Of a DNA stretch of 64,000 nucleotides, positions 34,121-41,617 are shown piece by piece (the first letter of the stretch is position 1; the number at the start of each line of letters is the position of its first letter). The stretch covers positions 1,984,001 through 2,048,000 of the forward strand of contig OZ241903.1 in the NCBI GenBank assembly GCA_965203635.1. The letters are read 5' to 3'. The notes under the pieces are model-generated. The model did not search any database. It was not told where the DNA came from and worked only from the letters and a program-made list of their open reading frames with translations. Made by a program: the position numbers and the translations under genes. Source of the stretch: Aldehydirespirator sp965203635. GTDB taxonomy: Bacteria; Actinomycetota; Acidimicrobiia; Acidimicrobiales; Aldehydirespiratoraceae.

Positions 34121-35233
34121 GTGTTCCTGAACTACTACGCGATCGCGGCCGCCGTCATTGTGGGCGCGGCGTCCGGCATGGCTTGCGTGCGGTGGCTTGG
34201 CGGCAGGGTCCGCGACAGCTCCGCGGTTATTCGGGCCGCGGCCACCGGGGTCGCCGGCTCGCTCCTGTTCAGCGCGGGCGGATTACTCATCACCGGGCTC
34301 GACGGGTTCACGGTCATACACGTCGTGTACCTGGTGCTGGTGGTCGGCGTCCCGCTGGCCGGCGCGATCGTCCTGGTCTTCGCCCGGGAGCGTTCGCGAG
34401 CCGTCACCGCTCTCTGCATTGTCGCCCTGCTCGCGATCCCGGTGGGCGTCTATGCGACTCACATCGAGCCGTTCTGGTTGAGGACGGACTCCGTGGAGCT
34501 CGCCGTCGACGGCATCGGCGAGGCGATCCGCGTCGGCGTGATAGCCGATCTGCAGACCACCGCAGTCGGCTCCTACGAGAACGAGGCAGTAGACCGCTTG
34601 ATCGCGCTGGGACCGGACATCGTGTTCCTTCCGGGCGACCTGTACCAGTTCGATGAAGACGTTTTCGACGAGCGGGCGCCGCAATTCTCCGAGCTGATCG
34701 GACGACTGGTGGACGCGGTGCCGGCTGTCTATCTGGTCAGCGGCAACACCGACACCGTCGCCGGCCTCCGGCGCATCACCGAGGGCACCGGCGCCAAGGT
34801 GCTCGACAACGAGGTCGACACCCTCGTGGTCAAGGGCAATGTGGTGAGCGTCGGCGGGATCACGCTGTTCGGCGACGAGAGGGCGGCTCAGCGGATGGTC
34901 GAGCGACTCTCGGGCGACGATCCGGCCGCGGTGCGAATTCTCCTCGCCCACATGCCCGATGCGGTCGAGTTACTGGAAGGCCGGTCCGTCGATCTACTGG
35001 TCTCGGGCCATACCCACGGCGGGCAGGTGTCGATCCCGTTCTTCGGGCCTCCCCTGACGAGCTCGAGCGTGCCGAGGCACGTAGCGGCGGGCGGGCTGCA
35101 CGAGTTGGACGGAACGCCCGTGTACGTCTCGACCGGAGTGGGTCGCGAGCGGGGCAACGCCCCCCAGCTTCGATTCGGCGTGAGACCATCGATCGGGACC
35201 ATCGACCTGGTAGCCCAACGCCCGGGTCGCTAG
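34121..35233 (+). CDS. Membrane-anchored calcineurin-like metallophosphoesterase
   Basis: A 370-aa protein with an N-terminal membrane part (hydrophobic segments near residues 5-22, 40-58, 64-88 and 95-112) and a C-terminal metallophosphoesterase domain from about residue 135. Metal-site motifs are recognisable but altered: IADLQTT replaces D-x-H with D-x-Q, then FLPGDLYQ, VSGNTDTV replaces GNHE/D with GNTD, then LLAHMPD and VSGHTHGGQVSIP. The layout resembles YkuE/YaeI-type phosphoesterases. Substrate is unknown. The GTG start faces purL divergently. The loss of two canonical His residues suggests changed metal content; activity is therefore inference. Confidence 0.8.
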   Translation: MFLNYYAIAAAVIVGAASGMACVRWLGGRVRDSSAVIRAAATGVAGSLLFSAGGLLITGLDGFTVIHVVYLVLVVGVPLAGAIVLVFARERSRAVTALCIVALLAIPVGVYATHIEPFWLRTDSVELAVDGIGEAIRVGVIADLQTTAVGSYENEAVDRLIALGPDIVFLPGDLYQFDEDVFDERAPQFSELIGRLVDAVPAVYLVSGNTDTVAGLRRITEGTGAKVLDNEVDTLVVKGNVVSVGGITLFGDERAAQRMVERLSGDDPAAVRILLAHMPDAVELLEGRSVDLLVSGHTHGGQVSIPFFGPPLTSSSVPRHVAAGGLHELDGTPVYVSTGVGRERGNAPQLRFGVRPSIGTIDLVAQRPGR

Positions 35234-35243
35234 CGGCAAACCG

Positions 35244-35393
35244 CTACGCAGCTTGTGCCCAGACTGCAGACAAGGCTTCGGCCTGCTCCAGCACCGTCGT
35301 GACGGCTTTCTCCTGCTTGTCAGGCGGGTAGCCGTGGCGCTTCAGGATCCGCCGTACTAGGCGACGCAGGTTGGCCCTCACGCTCTCGCGCAT
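35244..35393 (-). pseudogene. Remnant: C-terminal fragment of type I restriction enzyme HsdR
   Basis: A 49-codon open stretch reads MRESVRANLRRLVRRILKRH, then GYPPDKQEKAV and TVLEQAEALS, which matches the conserved extreme C terminus of HsdR (the helical region after the motor domain, with its YPPDKQ signature). Nothing upstream on the minus strand continues the protein; instead the Panacea operon promoter region lies there. No hsdM or hsdS is in the window. I read this as the leftover of a deleted type I restriction locus; a small independent helical protein is possible but less likely. Confidence 0.6.
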
Positions 35394-35441
35394 GGTCTGC
35401 GTGCAACAGAGCCTGGTTTGCAGCATTGTCGCACGGTGCAT

Positions 35442-35455
35442 GTACTGTGAAGTAC
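35442..35455. promoter_or_regulatory. Inverted repeat upstream of the Panacea operon
   Basis: Perfect GTACT / AGTAC arms around GTGA, ending 23 bp before the ATG at 35479. Toxin-antitoxin operons are commonly autoregulated through such palindromes, so this is a candidate operator. No footprint evidence is available from sequence alone. Confidence 0.4.
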
Positions 35456-35478
35456 GGTGATTCCGGCCCGAGAGGACA

Positions 35479-36018
35479 GTGGGAATGGCCAAGACACCCG
35501 CACCGTCAACCACGCGAGTGGCTGCGGAGATTCGGCGCCGACGCCCTCGTATCGGTAAGCCACGGCTCCACAAGCTGCTCTACTACGTGCAGGGCTATCA
35601 CCTAGCGTGGAGGGGCTGTCCCGCCTTCGATGACGACATTGAAGCGTGGGAGCGAGGGCCGGTCGTAGCCGCTCTTTGGCATGCAGAAAAGAGGGGGCCT
35701 GTGAAGTCCTCCGAGACTCCGCCGGAATTGGTGTGCAACGTGATCACCTACGTGCTTCGCCGTGTGGGACACTGCACGGGCCCCCAGTTGGTCGAGGCGA
35801 CCCATGCCGAGGCTCCTTGGAGAGATGCCACCAAGGGTGGCCGAGTCATCACCAACCAGGTGATATCGCATGAGTCCCTAACCGACTTCTTCAGCATCGA
35901 GAGCCGGGACCTGCAGCGGATCCGCGAGGCAGTCAGCGCGACACGCGACGACGCCCCCTTCGAACCCGATCCACCCGGCTTGCGCGAAGAGCTGTTGGCT
36001 GAGCTGCGGTCGAAGTAG
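35479..36018 (+). CDS. Panacea-domain (DUF4065/SocA-like) antitoxin
   Basis: A 179-aa protein with the Panacea domain over most of its length. The diagnostic stretch is KPRLHKLLYYVQGYHLAW near residue 27, followed by PAFDDDIEAWERGPVVAALW and a C-terminal DATKGGRVITNQVISHESL. Panacea (DUF4065) proteins act as antitoxins that bind and neutralise very different toxin partners; SocA of Caulobacter is a relative. The N-terminal helix (TTRVAAEIRRRRP) could serve as the partner-specific part. The small gene that follows begins 6 nt after its stop, the standard antitoxin-toxin arrangement. The ATG at 35479 is given; ATG 35485 is equally possible. Confidence 0.85.
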   Translation: MGMAKTPAPSTTRVAAEIRRRRPRIGKPRLHKLLYYVQGYHLAWRGCPAFDDDIEAWERGPVVAALWHAEKRGPVKSSETPPELVCNVITYVLRRVGHCTGPQLVEATHAEAPWRDATKGGRVITNQVISHESLTDFFSIESRDLQRIREAVSATRDDAPFEPDPPGLREELLAELRSK

Positions 36019-36024
36019 CATCCG

Positions 36025-36312
36025 TTGAGTCGTAGGCCTTGGCACACCAACGCGCATGCTCGCATTTCGGAGTTTGCTCGACGCCAGAGCCTAGTGGATG
36101 CCGACATCCGCAGCCTGTTCCAATTCGCTAGACGGTTGGCCATCGACCCCTTGGACGTCGGGGCCGACAGGGATCAGATGGGCGAGTCGTACTGCCGTAT
36201 CGGGCCGTCTGTGACTCATCCCCGGCGCGACCTTGTCGTCGGCTATCGCATTGACGAGGCCCACCGAACGGTCGACGTAATCTCCTTCGCTTTGGTTCCG
36301 GCTCGTCGATAG
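36025..36312 (+). CDS. Putative toxin partner of the Panacea antitoxin
   Basis: A 95-aa protein I do not recognise as a named family. It starts with TTG 6 nt after the antitoxin stop, so it is probably translationally coupled. The first half is helical (HARISEFARRQSLVDADIRS, LFQFARRLAIDPLD); the second half predicts beta strands (YCRIGPSVTHPRRDLVVGYR, RTVDVISFALVPAR) with Arg residues near the C terminus, an outline compatible with a RelE/ParE-like fold. The toxin role is inferred from gene position next to a Panacea gene, not from motif matches. A later in-frame GTG could give a shorter product. Confidence 0.6.
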   Translation: MSRRPWHTNAHARISEFARRQSLVDADIRSLFQFARRLAIDPLDVGADRDQMGESYCRIGPSVTHPRRDLVVGYRIDEAHRTVDVISFALVPARR

Positions 36313-36339
36313 CCAAGCCGACTGGCGTCGGACCGGAAG

Positions 36340-36360
36340 GCGCGGGCTGGAAGCCTGCGC
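36340..36360. terminator. Hairpin between convergent toxin and methyltransferase genes
   Basis: A 9-bp stem GCGCGGGCT / AGCCTGCGC (one wobble pair) with a GGA triloop, in the 53-bp gap between the toxin stop and the methyltransferase stop. Likely a shared terminator; no U-tract. Confidence 0.45.
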
Positions 36361-36365
36361 GACCG

Positions 36366-37019
36366 TCAGTCCGGCGGTGGTGCCCAGCGGCGGATCCAGG
36401 CGTGCATGGCTATCCCGGCGGCGACGCCGGCGTTGATCGACCGGGTCGAGCCGAACTGCGAGATCGACACCACCTGGGCGGCCGCGGCCCGCGCCGCCTC
36501 CGACAGGCCGGGGCCCTCCTGGCCGAACAGCAGCACGCACCTCTCGGGCAGCTCGGCGGTCTCTATGGGCACTGCGCCGGGCAGGTTGTCGACACCCACC
36601 ACCGGCAGCTCCTCCTCTGAGGCCCAGACGGTCAGCTCCTCCACCGTCGGGTGGTGGCGGATGTGCTGGTACACGTCGGTCATCATCGCCCCGCGCCGGT
36701 TCCAGCGCCTCCGTCCCACGATGTGAACCGCGGCCGCGGCGAAGGCGTTGGCCGTGCGCACCACCGTGCCGATGTTGCGGTCGTGCTCCCAGTTCTCGAT
36801 GGCCACGTGGAAGGGATGCCGCCGGGCGTCCAGGTCGGCCTTGATGGCGTCCACGGTCCAGTAGCGGTACCGGTCGACCACGTTGCGCCGGTCGCCGCCG
36901 CGCAACAGCTCAGGATCGAAGTGGTCGCCCGCGGGCCACGGCTCGGGGTGGGGGCCGACGCCGACCGTCTCACTCACGTCGCCCAAGGTACAAGCACCCC
37001 TTCGCGCCAGCCCTGCCAT
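36366..37019 (-). CDS. TrmH/SpoU-family RNA 2'-O-methyltransferase
   Basis: A 217-aa SPOUT-class methyltransferase. The three motifs are visible: motif 1 ENWEHDRNIGTVVRTANAF (Asn and catalytic Arg), motif 2 VLLFGQEGPGLSE, motif 3 ISQFGSTRSINAGVAAGIAM, forming the trefoil-knot SAM site. Preceding residues (about 15-60) are an actinobacterial-type extension (FDPELLRGGDRRNVVDRYRYW). The RNA target, tRNA or rRNA, cannot be told. ATG 37019 is given; GTG 36977 (VSETVGVG) is an alternative that would leave more room for a promoter shared with the divergent channel gene. Confidence 0.87.
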   Translation of the reverse strand: MAGLARRGACTLGDVSETVGVGPHPEPWPAGDHFDPELLRGGDRRNVVDRYRYWTVDAIKADLDARRHPFHVAIENWEHDRNIGTVVRTANAFAAAAVHIVGRRRWNRRGAMMTDVYQHIRHHPTVEELTVWASEEELPVVGVDNLPGAVPIETAELPERCVLLFGQEGPGLSEAARAAAAQVVSISQFGSTRSINAGVAAGIAMHAWIRRWAPPPD

Positions 37020-37034
37020 CTAGTCTTGGCCCCG

Positions 37035-38075
37035 GTGAAGCTCTGGATGCGCAGGCGCCGCGGCCGTCTCCCGTACCTGGTGAGAGGGGCCCCCAAGGAT
37101 CCCTGGGGCCGCTTCTGGGCCGGGCTCGGCGGGCTCGCGCTGGTGATCGCAGTGGGCACCTTCGGATACAACCAGCTCGGGCTCACGGTGGGGGAGGCCC
37201 TCTACCAGACGGTCATCACGATCACGACGGTCGGCTACCAGGAGATCGGCACGGTCACAGACGACTACCGGGTGTTCACCATCCTGCTGATCCTGTTCGG
37301 AGTGGGTACGGCCCTCTACACGCTGGGCGTTCTCATAGAGTCGCTGTTCGAGGGCCGGCTCGACAGCGAGATTCGGAGGCGGCGCATGCTGAAGCAGATC
37401 GATCGACTGAGCGACCATGTCGTGTTGTGCGGTTTCGGGCAGGTCGGGCGGGCCATCCACCGCGAGCTGGCTGCGGCGGGCCGCACGCTGGTGGTGGTCG
37501 ACCGCCGAGACCTGGACGAGGAGCAATTGCCGCACGTCGTCGTCGGCGAGGCCACCGACGACGATGTGCTGGTGTCGGCCGGGCTGGAGCGGGCCAGCAC
37601 GCTGGTCTGTGCCCTCGACTCCGACGTCGACAACCTCTACATCGCGCTGACGGCGCGCTCGATGTGCCCGGGCCTGTTCATCGTGGCCCGCTCCAACAGC
37701 TCCTCCGCGGAGCCGAAGCTGCGCCAGGCCGGCGTGGACCGGGTGGTCAACACCCATGAGATCGGGGGAACAAGGATGGCCGCCCTGGTGCTGGAGCCCG
37801 ACGTGGCCGACTTCCTCGGCGTGATGATGCAAGCCGACCAGCTGTCGGTGCGCCTGGCCGAGACCCTCGTCACCGCAGACGGCCCGTTCGCCGGCCGTTC
37901 GCTGGCGGCGTGCAGCATCAGCGAGACCACTGGCGCGACGATCCTGGCGGTGCGCCGCGACGGGTCGTTCGTGACCGACCCGCCGGACGACTTCGAGCTG
38001 GCGGCCAACGATGTGCTGATCGCGCTCGGCACCAAGGGCCAGCTCTCCGATCTCAACGCCAGGGCGGGCGTCTAG
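37035..38075 (+). CDS. Two-TM potassium channel with RCK (TrkA-N/TrkA-C) regulatory domain
   Basis: A 346-aa channel subunit. TM1 lies near residues 25-45 (FWAGLGGLALVIAVGTFGYN), the pore helix and filter at ALYQTVITITTVGYQEIG (TVGY conserved; GD replaced by QE), and TM2 near 78-103. The RCK domain begins HVVLCGFGQVGRAIHREL, a Rossmann motif, with VVVGEATDDDVL and LVCALDSDVDNLY; a TrkA-C-like domain spans about residues 255-346. The layout matches MthK/Kch-type ligand-gated tetramers. GTG 37035 is taken as start, with ATG 37047 possible. The open frame further upstream overlaps the methyltransferase and is not conserved-looking. Confidence 0.9.
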   Translation: MKLWMRRRRGRLPYLVRGAPKDPWGRFWAGLGGLALVIAVGTFGYNQLGLTVGEALYQTVITITTVGYQEIGTVTDDYRVFTILLILFGVGTALYTLGVLIESLFEGRLDSEIRRRRMLKQIDRLSDHVVLCGFGQVGRAIHRELAAAGRTLVVVDRRDLDEEQLPHVVVGEATDDDVLVSAGLERASTLVCALDSDVDNLYIALTARSMCPGLFIVARSNSSSAEPKLRQAGVDRVVNTHEIGGTRMAALVLEPDVADFLGVMMQADQLSVRLAETLVTADGPFAGRSLAACSISETTGATILAVRRDGSFVTDPPDDFELAANDVLIALGTKGQLSDLNARAGV

Positions 38076-38129
38076 GCCGCCTGCACCCCGTGGCGGGTCC
38101 GGCGCCGCCGGATAGCCTGAGACGCTCCT

Positions 38130-38201
38130 TCGGGGATGGTGTAATAGGTAACACAGCTGGTTCTGGCCCAGCCATTGGGGGTTCAAGTCCTCCTCCCCGA
38201 A
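38130..38201 (+). tRNA. tRNA-Gln (anticodon CTG)
   Basis: A 72-nt cloverleaf: acceptor TCGGGGA / TCCCCGA with discriminator A, D-arm GTGT-ACAC, anticodon stem GCTGG / CCAGC around loop TTCTGGC (anticodon CTG), and T-arm GGGGG-TTCAAGT-CCTCC. The 3' CCA is not encoded. Confidence 0.93.
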
Positions 38202-38244
38202 CCCTCCGATAAGCTGCCCGCCCGCGCCACCGCGGCGCTTACCT

Positions 38245-38320
38245 GCCCCGTTCGTCTAGCGGCCTAGGACGCCACCCTCTCAAGGTGGTAGCACGGGTTC
38301 AAATCCCGTACGGGGTGCCA
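38245..38320 (+). tRNA. tRNA-Glu (anticodon CTC)
   Basis: A 73-nt cloverleaf plus an encoded CCA at 38318-38320: acceptor GCCCCGT / ACGGGGT (first pair G-T), anticodon stem CCACC / GGTGG around CTCTCAA (anticodon CTC), T-arm ACGGG-TTCAAAT-CCCGT. It follows tRNA-Gln by 43 bp and may share its transcript. Confidence 0.94.
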
Positions 38321-38377
38321 TTGCCAGCCCTGGCCAAGTACGCGGAGGCGTGGCTGGCGGTGGCCCGGTCGCCGCGG

Positions 38378-39007
38378 TCAGGTGCGTTGCCGCTTTCGTT
38401 GTGCCGTGCTCGGGGCGATGCGTGCCGCCATGGCGTCGCGCTCGACGGGGGTCGGGGGACGCCCCAGGAAGATCTCGAAGTAGGCCACCGCGGATTTTGC
38501 CCTGGCGGTTGTGGTCTCGTCGATTCCGAGTTCGTACCAGCCCATCTGCAGGTAGTACATCGTGCGGGCCCGGTGAAGCGTCATCGTCGGCCCGTAGCCC
38601 TCGGGCTCCATCATCTCCACGAACGCCGCGACGCGACGCTCGTCAGCCGCCTTGAGTCTCTTGAGCGCCGCGGGGTCGCTGCGGCCCCAGTCCCTTACGG
38701 CCAAGTCCAGTTGGGGGTCGAAGTCCGACCAGGCCAGCCACTCCCGCGACAGCGCGATGTACTTGTCCACCAGCGTTCCCGGGGTGGCGACTGCCTCCAC
38801 GATGGCGCGGGTGTTGGTCTCCTCCCAGGCATCGAGCAGCTCCTCCAACAGTGCGTCCCGATTCTTGAAGTGCCAATAGAAGCTGCCGGTTGTGACCCCC
38901 AGCCGATTGGCAAGCGGAAGGACCTTGACCGCGGCTGCGCCGCTCTCGACGAGCACTTCAAGGCCCGCTGTGACCCAATCGTGAGCGCTCAAGCGCCGAC
39001 TGCGCAC
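38378..39007 (-). CDS. TetR-family transcriptional regulator
   Basis: A 209-aa regulator. The N-terminal helix-turn-helix is LSAHDWVTAGLEVLVESGAA then VLPLANRLGVTTGSFYWHFKNRDALLEELL, the classic TetR DNA-binding domain over residues 5-55. The C-terminal ligand domain (residues 60-209) is helical (DPQLDLAVRDWGRSDPAALKR; TMYYLQMGWYELGIDE). The GTG start at 39007 is set by the beginning of the HTH domain and AAGG about 9 nt upstream. Codons 1-31 and the upstream region are duplicated in tandem at 39107-39300. It is divergent from the IclR gene; the ligand is unknown. Confidence 0.88.
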   Translation of the reverse strand: MRSRRLSAHDWVTAGLEVLVESGAAAVKVLPLANRLGVTTGSFYWHFKNRDALLEELLDAWEETNTRAIVEAVATPGTLVDKYIALSREWLAWSDFDPQLDLAVRDWGRSDPAALKRLKAADERRVAAFVEMMEPEGYGPTMTLHRARTMYYLQMGWYELGIDETTTARAKSAVAYFEIFLGRPPTPVERDAMAARIAPSTAQRKRQRT

Positions 39008-39300
39008 AAGAAGGACCTTACCGGCATGAACCGGCCCGGCGGTCTGCTGGGTGGACCGCAGTCTCAAGTGAGGTTCGCTCGCCCGAGTTGAATTGGTTGA
39101 ATTGACGCGGAAGGACCTTGACCGCGGCTGCGCCGCTCTCGACGAGCACTTCAAGGCCCGCTGTGACCCAATCGTGAGCGCTCAAGCGCCGACTGCGCAC
39201 AAGAAGGACCTTACCGGCATGAACCGGCCCGGCGGTCTGCTGGGTGGACCGCACTCTCAAGTGAGGTCTGCTCGCCCGAGTTGGATTTGGTTGAATTGAC
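38914..39300. repeat. 193-bp tandem duplication spanning the TetR start and promoter
   Basis: Copy 1 is 38914-39106 and copy 2 is 39107-39300, with only a few base differences (for example GCAGTCTC versus GCACTCTC near the end). Each copy carries the first 31 codons of the TetR gene plus about 99 bp upstream, ending in a TTGGTTGAATTGAC segment. The duplication separates the tetR start from the IclR gene and fills the 320-bp gap between them. Confidence 0.95.
39018..39200 (-). pseudogene. Truncated second copy of the TetR N terminus (possible leader ORF)
   Basis: In copy 2 of the 193-bp duplication, the same GTG start with its AAGG motif reads the 31 TetR residues and then runs out of the domain, into copy-1 upstream sequence, stopping at 39018. 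The product would be 60 aa with a truncated helix-turn-helix. It ends 10 nt before the functional tetR start, so it could act as an upstream ORF affecting tetR translation. Whether it is translated cannot be judged from sequence. Confidence 0.6.
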
Positions 39301-39327
39301 TGTGTAGCTGCCTGATCGAAGGAGTGG

Positions 39328-40128
39328 GTGAATATCGCCAACGGTGAGACCCCCTCCGCGGGTCGGGTGTCGTTGCTTCAGAAAGTGGCCCTCATTCTGG
39401 ACGCACTTGGTGATGCCAATGGCACGTTGGGTTTGTCGGAGTTGGCGCGGCGGTGCGGGGTAGCCAAGTCCACCGTTCATCGACTGTGTGGCGAGTTGGT
39501 CGACTGGGGCGTAGTGCAGCGCAGTGGCGACGGCTTCCAGCTCGGACCGAAGCTGTTCGACCTCGGGACTCAGGTACCGAGCCAACGCCGTGTGCGCGAT
39601 GTGGCGCTCCCCTACCTCGAAGAGTTGCTCATCGAGACCGGTCACACCATCCACCTCGCGGTGGATCGCGGGCAGTCCAACTTCTATCACGAGAAGCTCG
39701 AATTGCATTCGACGGCGCCGACGCCGACGCATGTGGGCACTCACGTGGCACTGCACGCATCAGCCACCGGGAAGGCGGTCCTCGCCTTTGGCGACCCAGG
39801 GAGGGCCCTCGACATGCTCGCCGGACCGCTCGAGGCGATCACGCCCAACACCATCGTCGACCCTAAGGCACTCGCGGCCGATCTCGCCCAGACCAGGCGA
39901 CTGGGGTATTCGATCGAGCGAGAAGAGTTGGTGCTCGGCTTCAATGCGGTAGGGGCACCTCTGTTCGAGTTCGGGGGCGCGCTCCTCGGTGCAGTGTCAG
40001 TCAGTGCGGACCCGCAACTGCTCGACATTGCTCCTACCGCGCACCGGTTGCGCGAAGTGACAACCCAGATCAGCCGCCGACTCGGTAACCGGGTAGACGC
40101 CTCCAGCGAGAAGGGCGGCGGAGCATAG
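39328..40128 (+). CDS. IclR-family transcriptional regulator
   Basis: A 266-aa regulator with the IclR layout: N-terminal winged helix (VSLLQKVALILDALGDANGT then LGLSELARRCGVAKSTVHRL; residues 14-75) and a GAF-like effector domain (residues 90-255) with ETGHTIHLAVDRGQSNFYHE, HVALHASATGKAVLAFG and TRRLGYSIEREELVLGFNAVGAPLFE. IclR proteins sense small aromatic or carbonyl compounds; the ligand here is unknown. GTG start. It is divergent from tetR across the duplicated 193-bp segment, so both regulators may bind this region. Confidence 0.9.
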   Translation: MNIANGETPSAGRVSLLQKVALILDALGDANGTLGLSELARRCGVAKSTVHRLCGELVDWGVVQRSGDGFQLGPKLFDLGTQVPSQRRVRDVALPYLEELLIETGHTIHLAVDRGQSNFYHEKLELHSTAPTPTHVGTHVALHASATGKAVLAFGDPGRALDMLAGPLEAITPNTIVDPKALAADLAQTRRLGYSIEREELVLGFNAVGAPLFEFGGALLGAVSVSADPQLLDIAPTAHRLREVTTQISRRLGNRVDASSEKGGGA

Positions 40129-40248
40129 GATTGCACCTCAAGCGAGGAAGAGTGACTTTCCTTTGAACACGCCGAACGGCCCACAGACGGGGATCGTCGC
40201 CGACATGGCTGTGTGTGGCCCCAAGCGACGGTTCAGACGCAGTTCGCC

Positions 40249-41469
40249 TCATGGGGTCTCGACGTCATCGGCGGGGTTGTACCAGCCGGAGCCGAAGACC
40301 ATCCCGTCGCTGCTGACCAGCCACAGGTGCGCGGCCGTGCTGACGTCGGTCCATGTGCCCTCCGGGGTAGCCATCGAAACGAGGTCCAGCCCGTACACGG
40401 CATCGACGGTCAGACCCACGAGGCTGGTGTCGAAGTGGGTGACGATGATGCCGGCGCGGTCGGCGATGAACGCATGCCATTCGCCTTCGACGGTCTCGGC
40501 GGTGTTGTAGTAGTTCGCAGCCTCGACAAGTCCTGCGGCGCCGGTCTGGTCAGGATCGTCGTAGTGGTCGATGACTCCTTGCAGCCCCGATGCGCGGTAC
40601 TGCTCGACAGCCTCGGCAACGAGGGCCCGGGTGAACTCGTCGGCGTCGATGTACCACCCCGAACCGAATAGCAGACCGTCGTGGCGCTTCACCCAGGCGT
40701 TCTTGAGTTCGTAGTTGAGGGAGCCGAGCGACCCGGCGCCAGACTCGGGATTCCTGAAGACGTAGGAGACCCACCTTCCAGTCTCGTCAGCTTCGAGCAT
40801 GGCCGGGCCGAAGTTGTAGCCGTTGACATCCGTGCCTAGCGGGCCGTCGAGGTTCTCGCCCCGCACGGTGGGGTCGAAGTGGCTGACGACTGTGCCCTGC
40901 GCGTCGATGATGAACCCGTACCACTGCCCATCGATGCTGTCGGGGTTGTTGAAGTGGCCGACAACGGCATCGAGCCCATGGTTCTGGTACCGGCTGATGG
41001 CGCTGTCCACGAAGAACTTCGTGTACGCCGCCGCGGCCGACTTCGGCGGTATCGAGGCCACCTCGCCCCGCGCGACGCGTGCCACATCCTCCGCGGTGAT
41101 GCCGGGCTCGATACCGGCGATCGCGTTGCCGACAATCTCGGCCACATCCTCCGCGGTGATACCGGGCTCGATACCGGCGATCGCGTTGCCGACAATCTCG
41201 GCCACATCACCCGCGGAGAGCCCCGGCGGCGGGGCTTCGACGGCGGCGACGGCCTCCTCTACCGCCCTCTCCACGTCATCGAGGGTCAGGTCCGGTTCAT
41301 CGGGCTGAGCTGTTCCCGCCTCGACGGGCGACACCCTGTCCAACTCGTCGCGGACCACATCCGCGACATCGGAGCGCGACAGGCCTTGGTCGCCCCCGCA
41401 GGACGCCAGCAGCAGCGCCGTCAGGACTGCAACAGTTGCGGCGACTGGGCGAGCAGTTCTCGTGTGCAT
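40249..41469 (-). CDS. Lipoprotein with tandem repeats and two Cache-like sensor domains
   Basis: A 406-aa secreted lipoprotein. The signal peptide ends in lipobox LLLASC near residue 24. Residues about 75-135 contain a 20-residue Asp/Glu/Ile-rich unit (containing AEDVAEIVGNAIAGIEPGIT) in two exact copies plus partial copies. Two related globular domains follow: the first contains GRWVSYVFRNPESG then AWVKRHDGLLFGSGWY, the second AHLWLVSSDGMVFGSGWY, resembling the single-Cache (sCache_2) fold that binds small ligands outside the cell. No kinase or methyl-accepting domain is attached, so it may be a stand-alone binding protein. ATG 41469 is chosen for the signal peptide and the AGAGAGG upstream. 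Confidence 0.72.
   Translation of the reverse strand: MHTRTARPVAATVAVLTALLLASCGGDQGLSRSDVADVVRDELDRVSPVEAGTAQPDEPDLTLDDVERAVEEAVAAVEAPPPGLSAGDVAEIVGNAIAGIEPGITAEDVAEIVGNAIAGIEPGITAEDVARVARGEVASIPPKSAAAAYTKFFVDSAISRYQNHGLDAVVGHFNNPDSIDGQWYGFIIDAQGTVVSHFDPTVRGENLDGPLGTDVNGYNFGPAMLEADETGRWVSYVFRNPESGAGSLGSLNYELKNAWVKRHDGLLFGSGWYIDADEFTRALVAEAVEQYRASGLQGVIDHYDDPDQTGAAGLVEAANYYNTAETVEGEWHAFIADRAGIIVTHFDTSLVGLTVDAVYGLDLVSMATPEGTWTDVSTAAHLWLVSSDGMVFGSGWYNPADDVETP
41081..41218. repeat. 60-bp tandem direct repeat inside the Cache lipoprotein gene
   Basis: Units at 41081-41140 and 41141-41200 differ at one base, followed by a partial unit to 41218. They encode the 20-residue repeat and keep frame, so copy number could change without disrupting the gene. 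Confidence 0.9.
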
Positions 41470-41617
41470 TGCAATCAACCTCTCTCGCGGCACGGGATCC
41501 GGCCGCGGCCATACGGGAACGGCCATACGGGAACGGTCATAGGAGCAACCCCTCGGTGAGGAGCAGCCCCTCGGTGGCCGGCGGAGCGCTGGTCACTGGG
41601 ATTCCCGCTAGGACCCC

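Noticed and set aside
33961..34121. Purine riboswitch upstream of purL
   Set aside because: The 116-bp gap has no three-way-junction pattern or conserved purine aptamer core that I can see.
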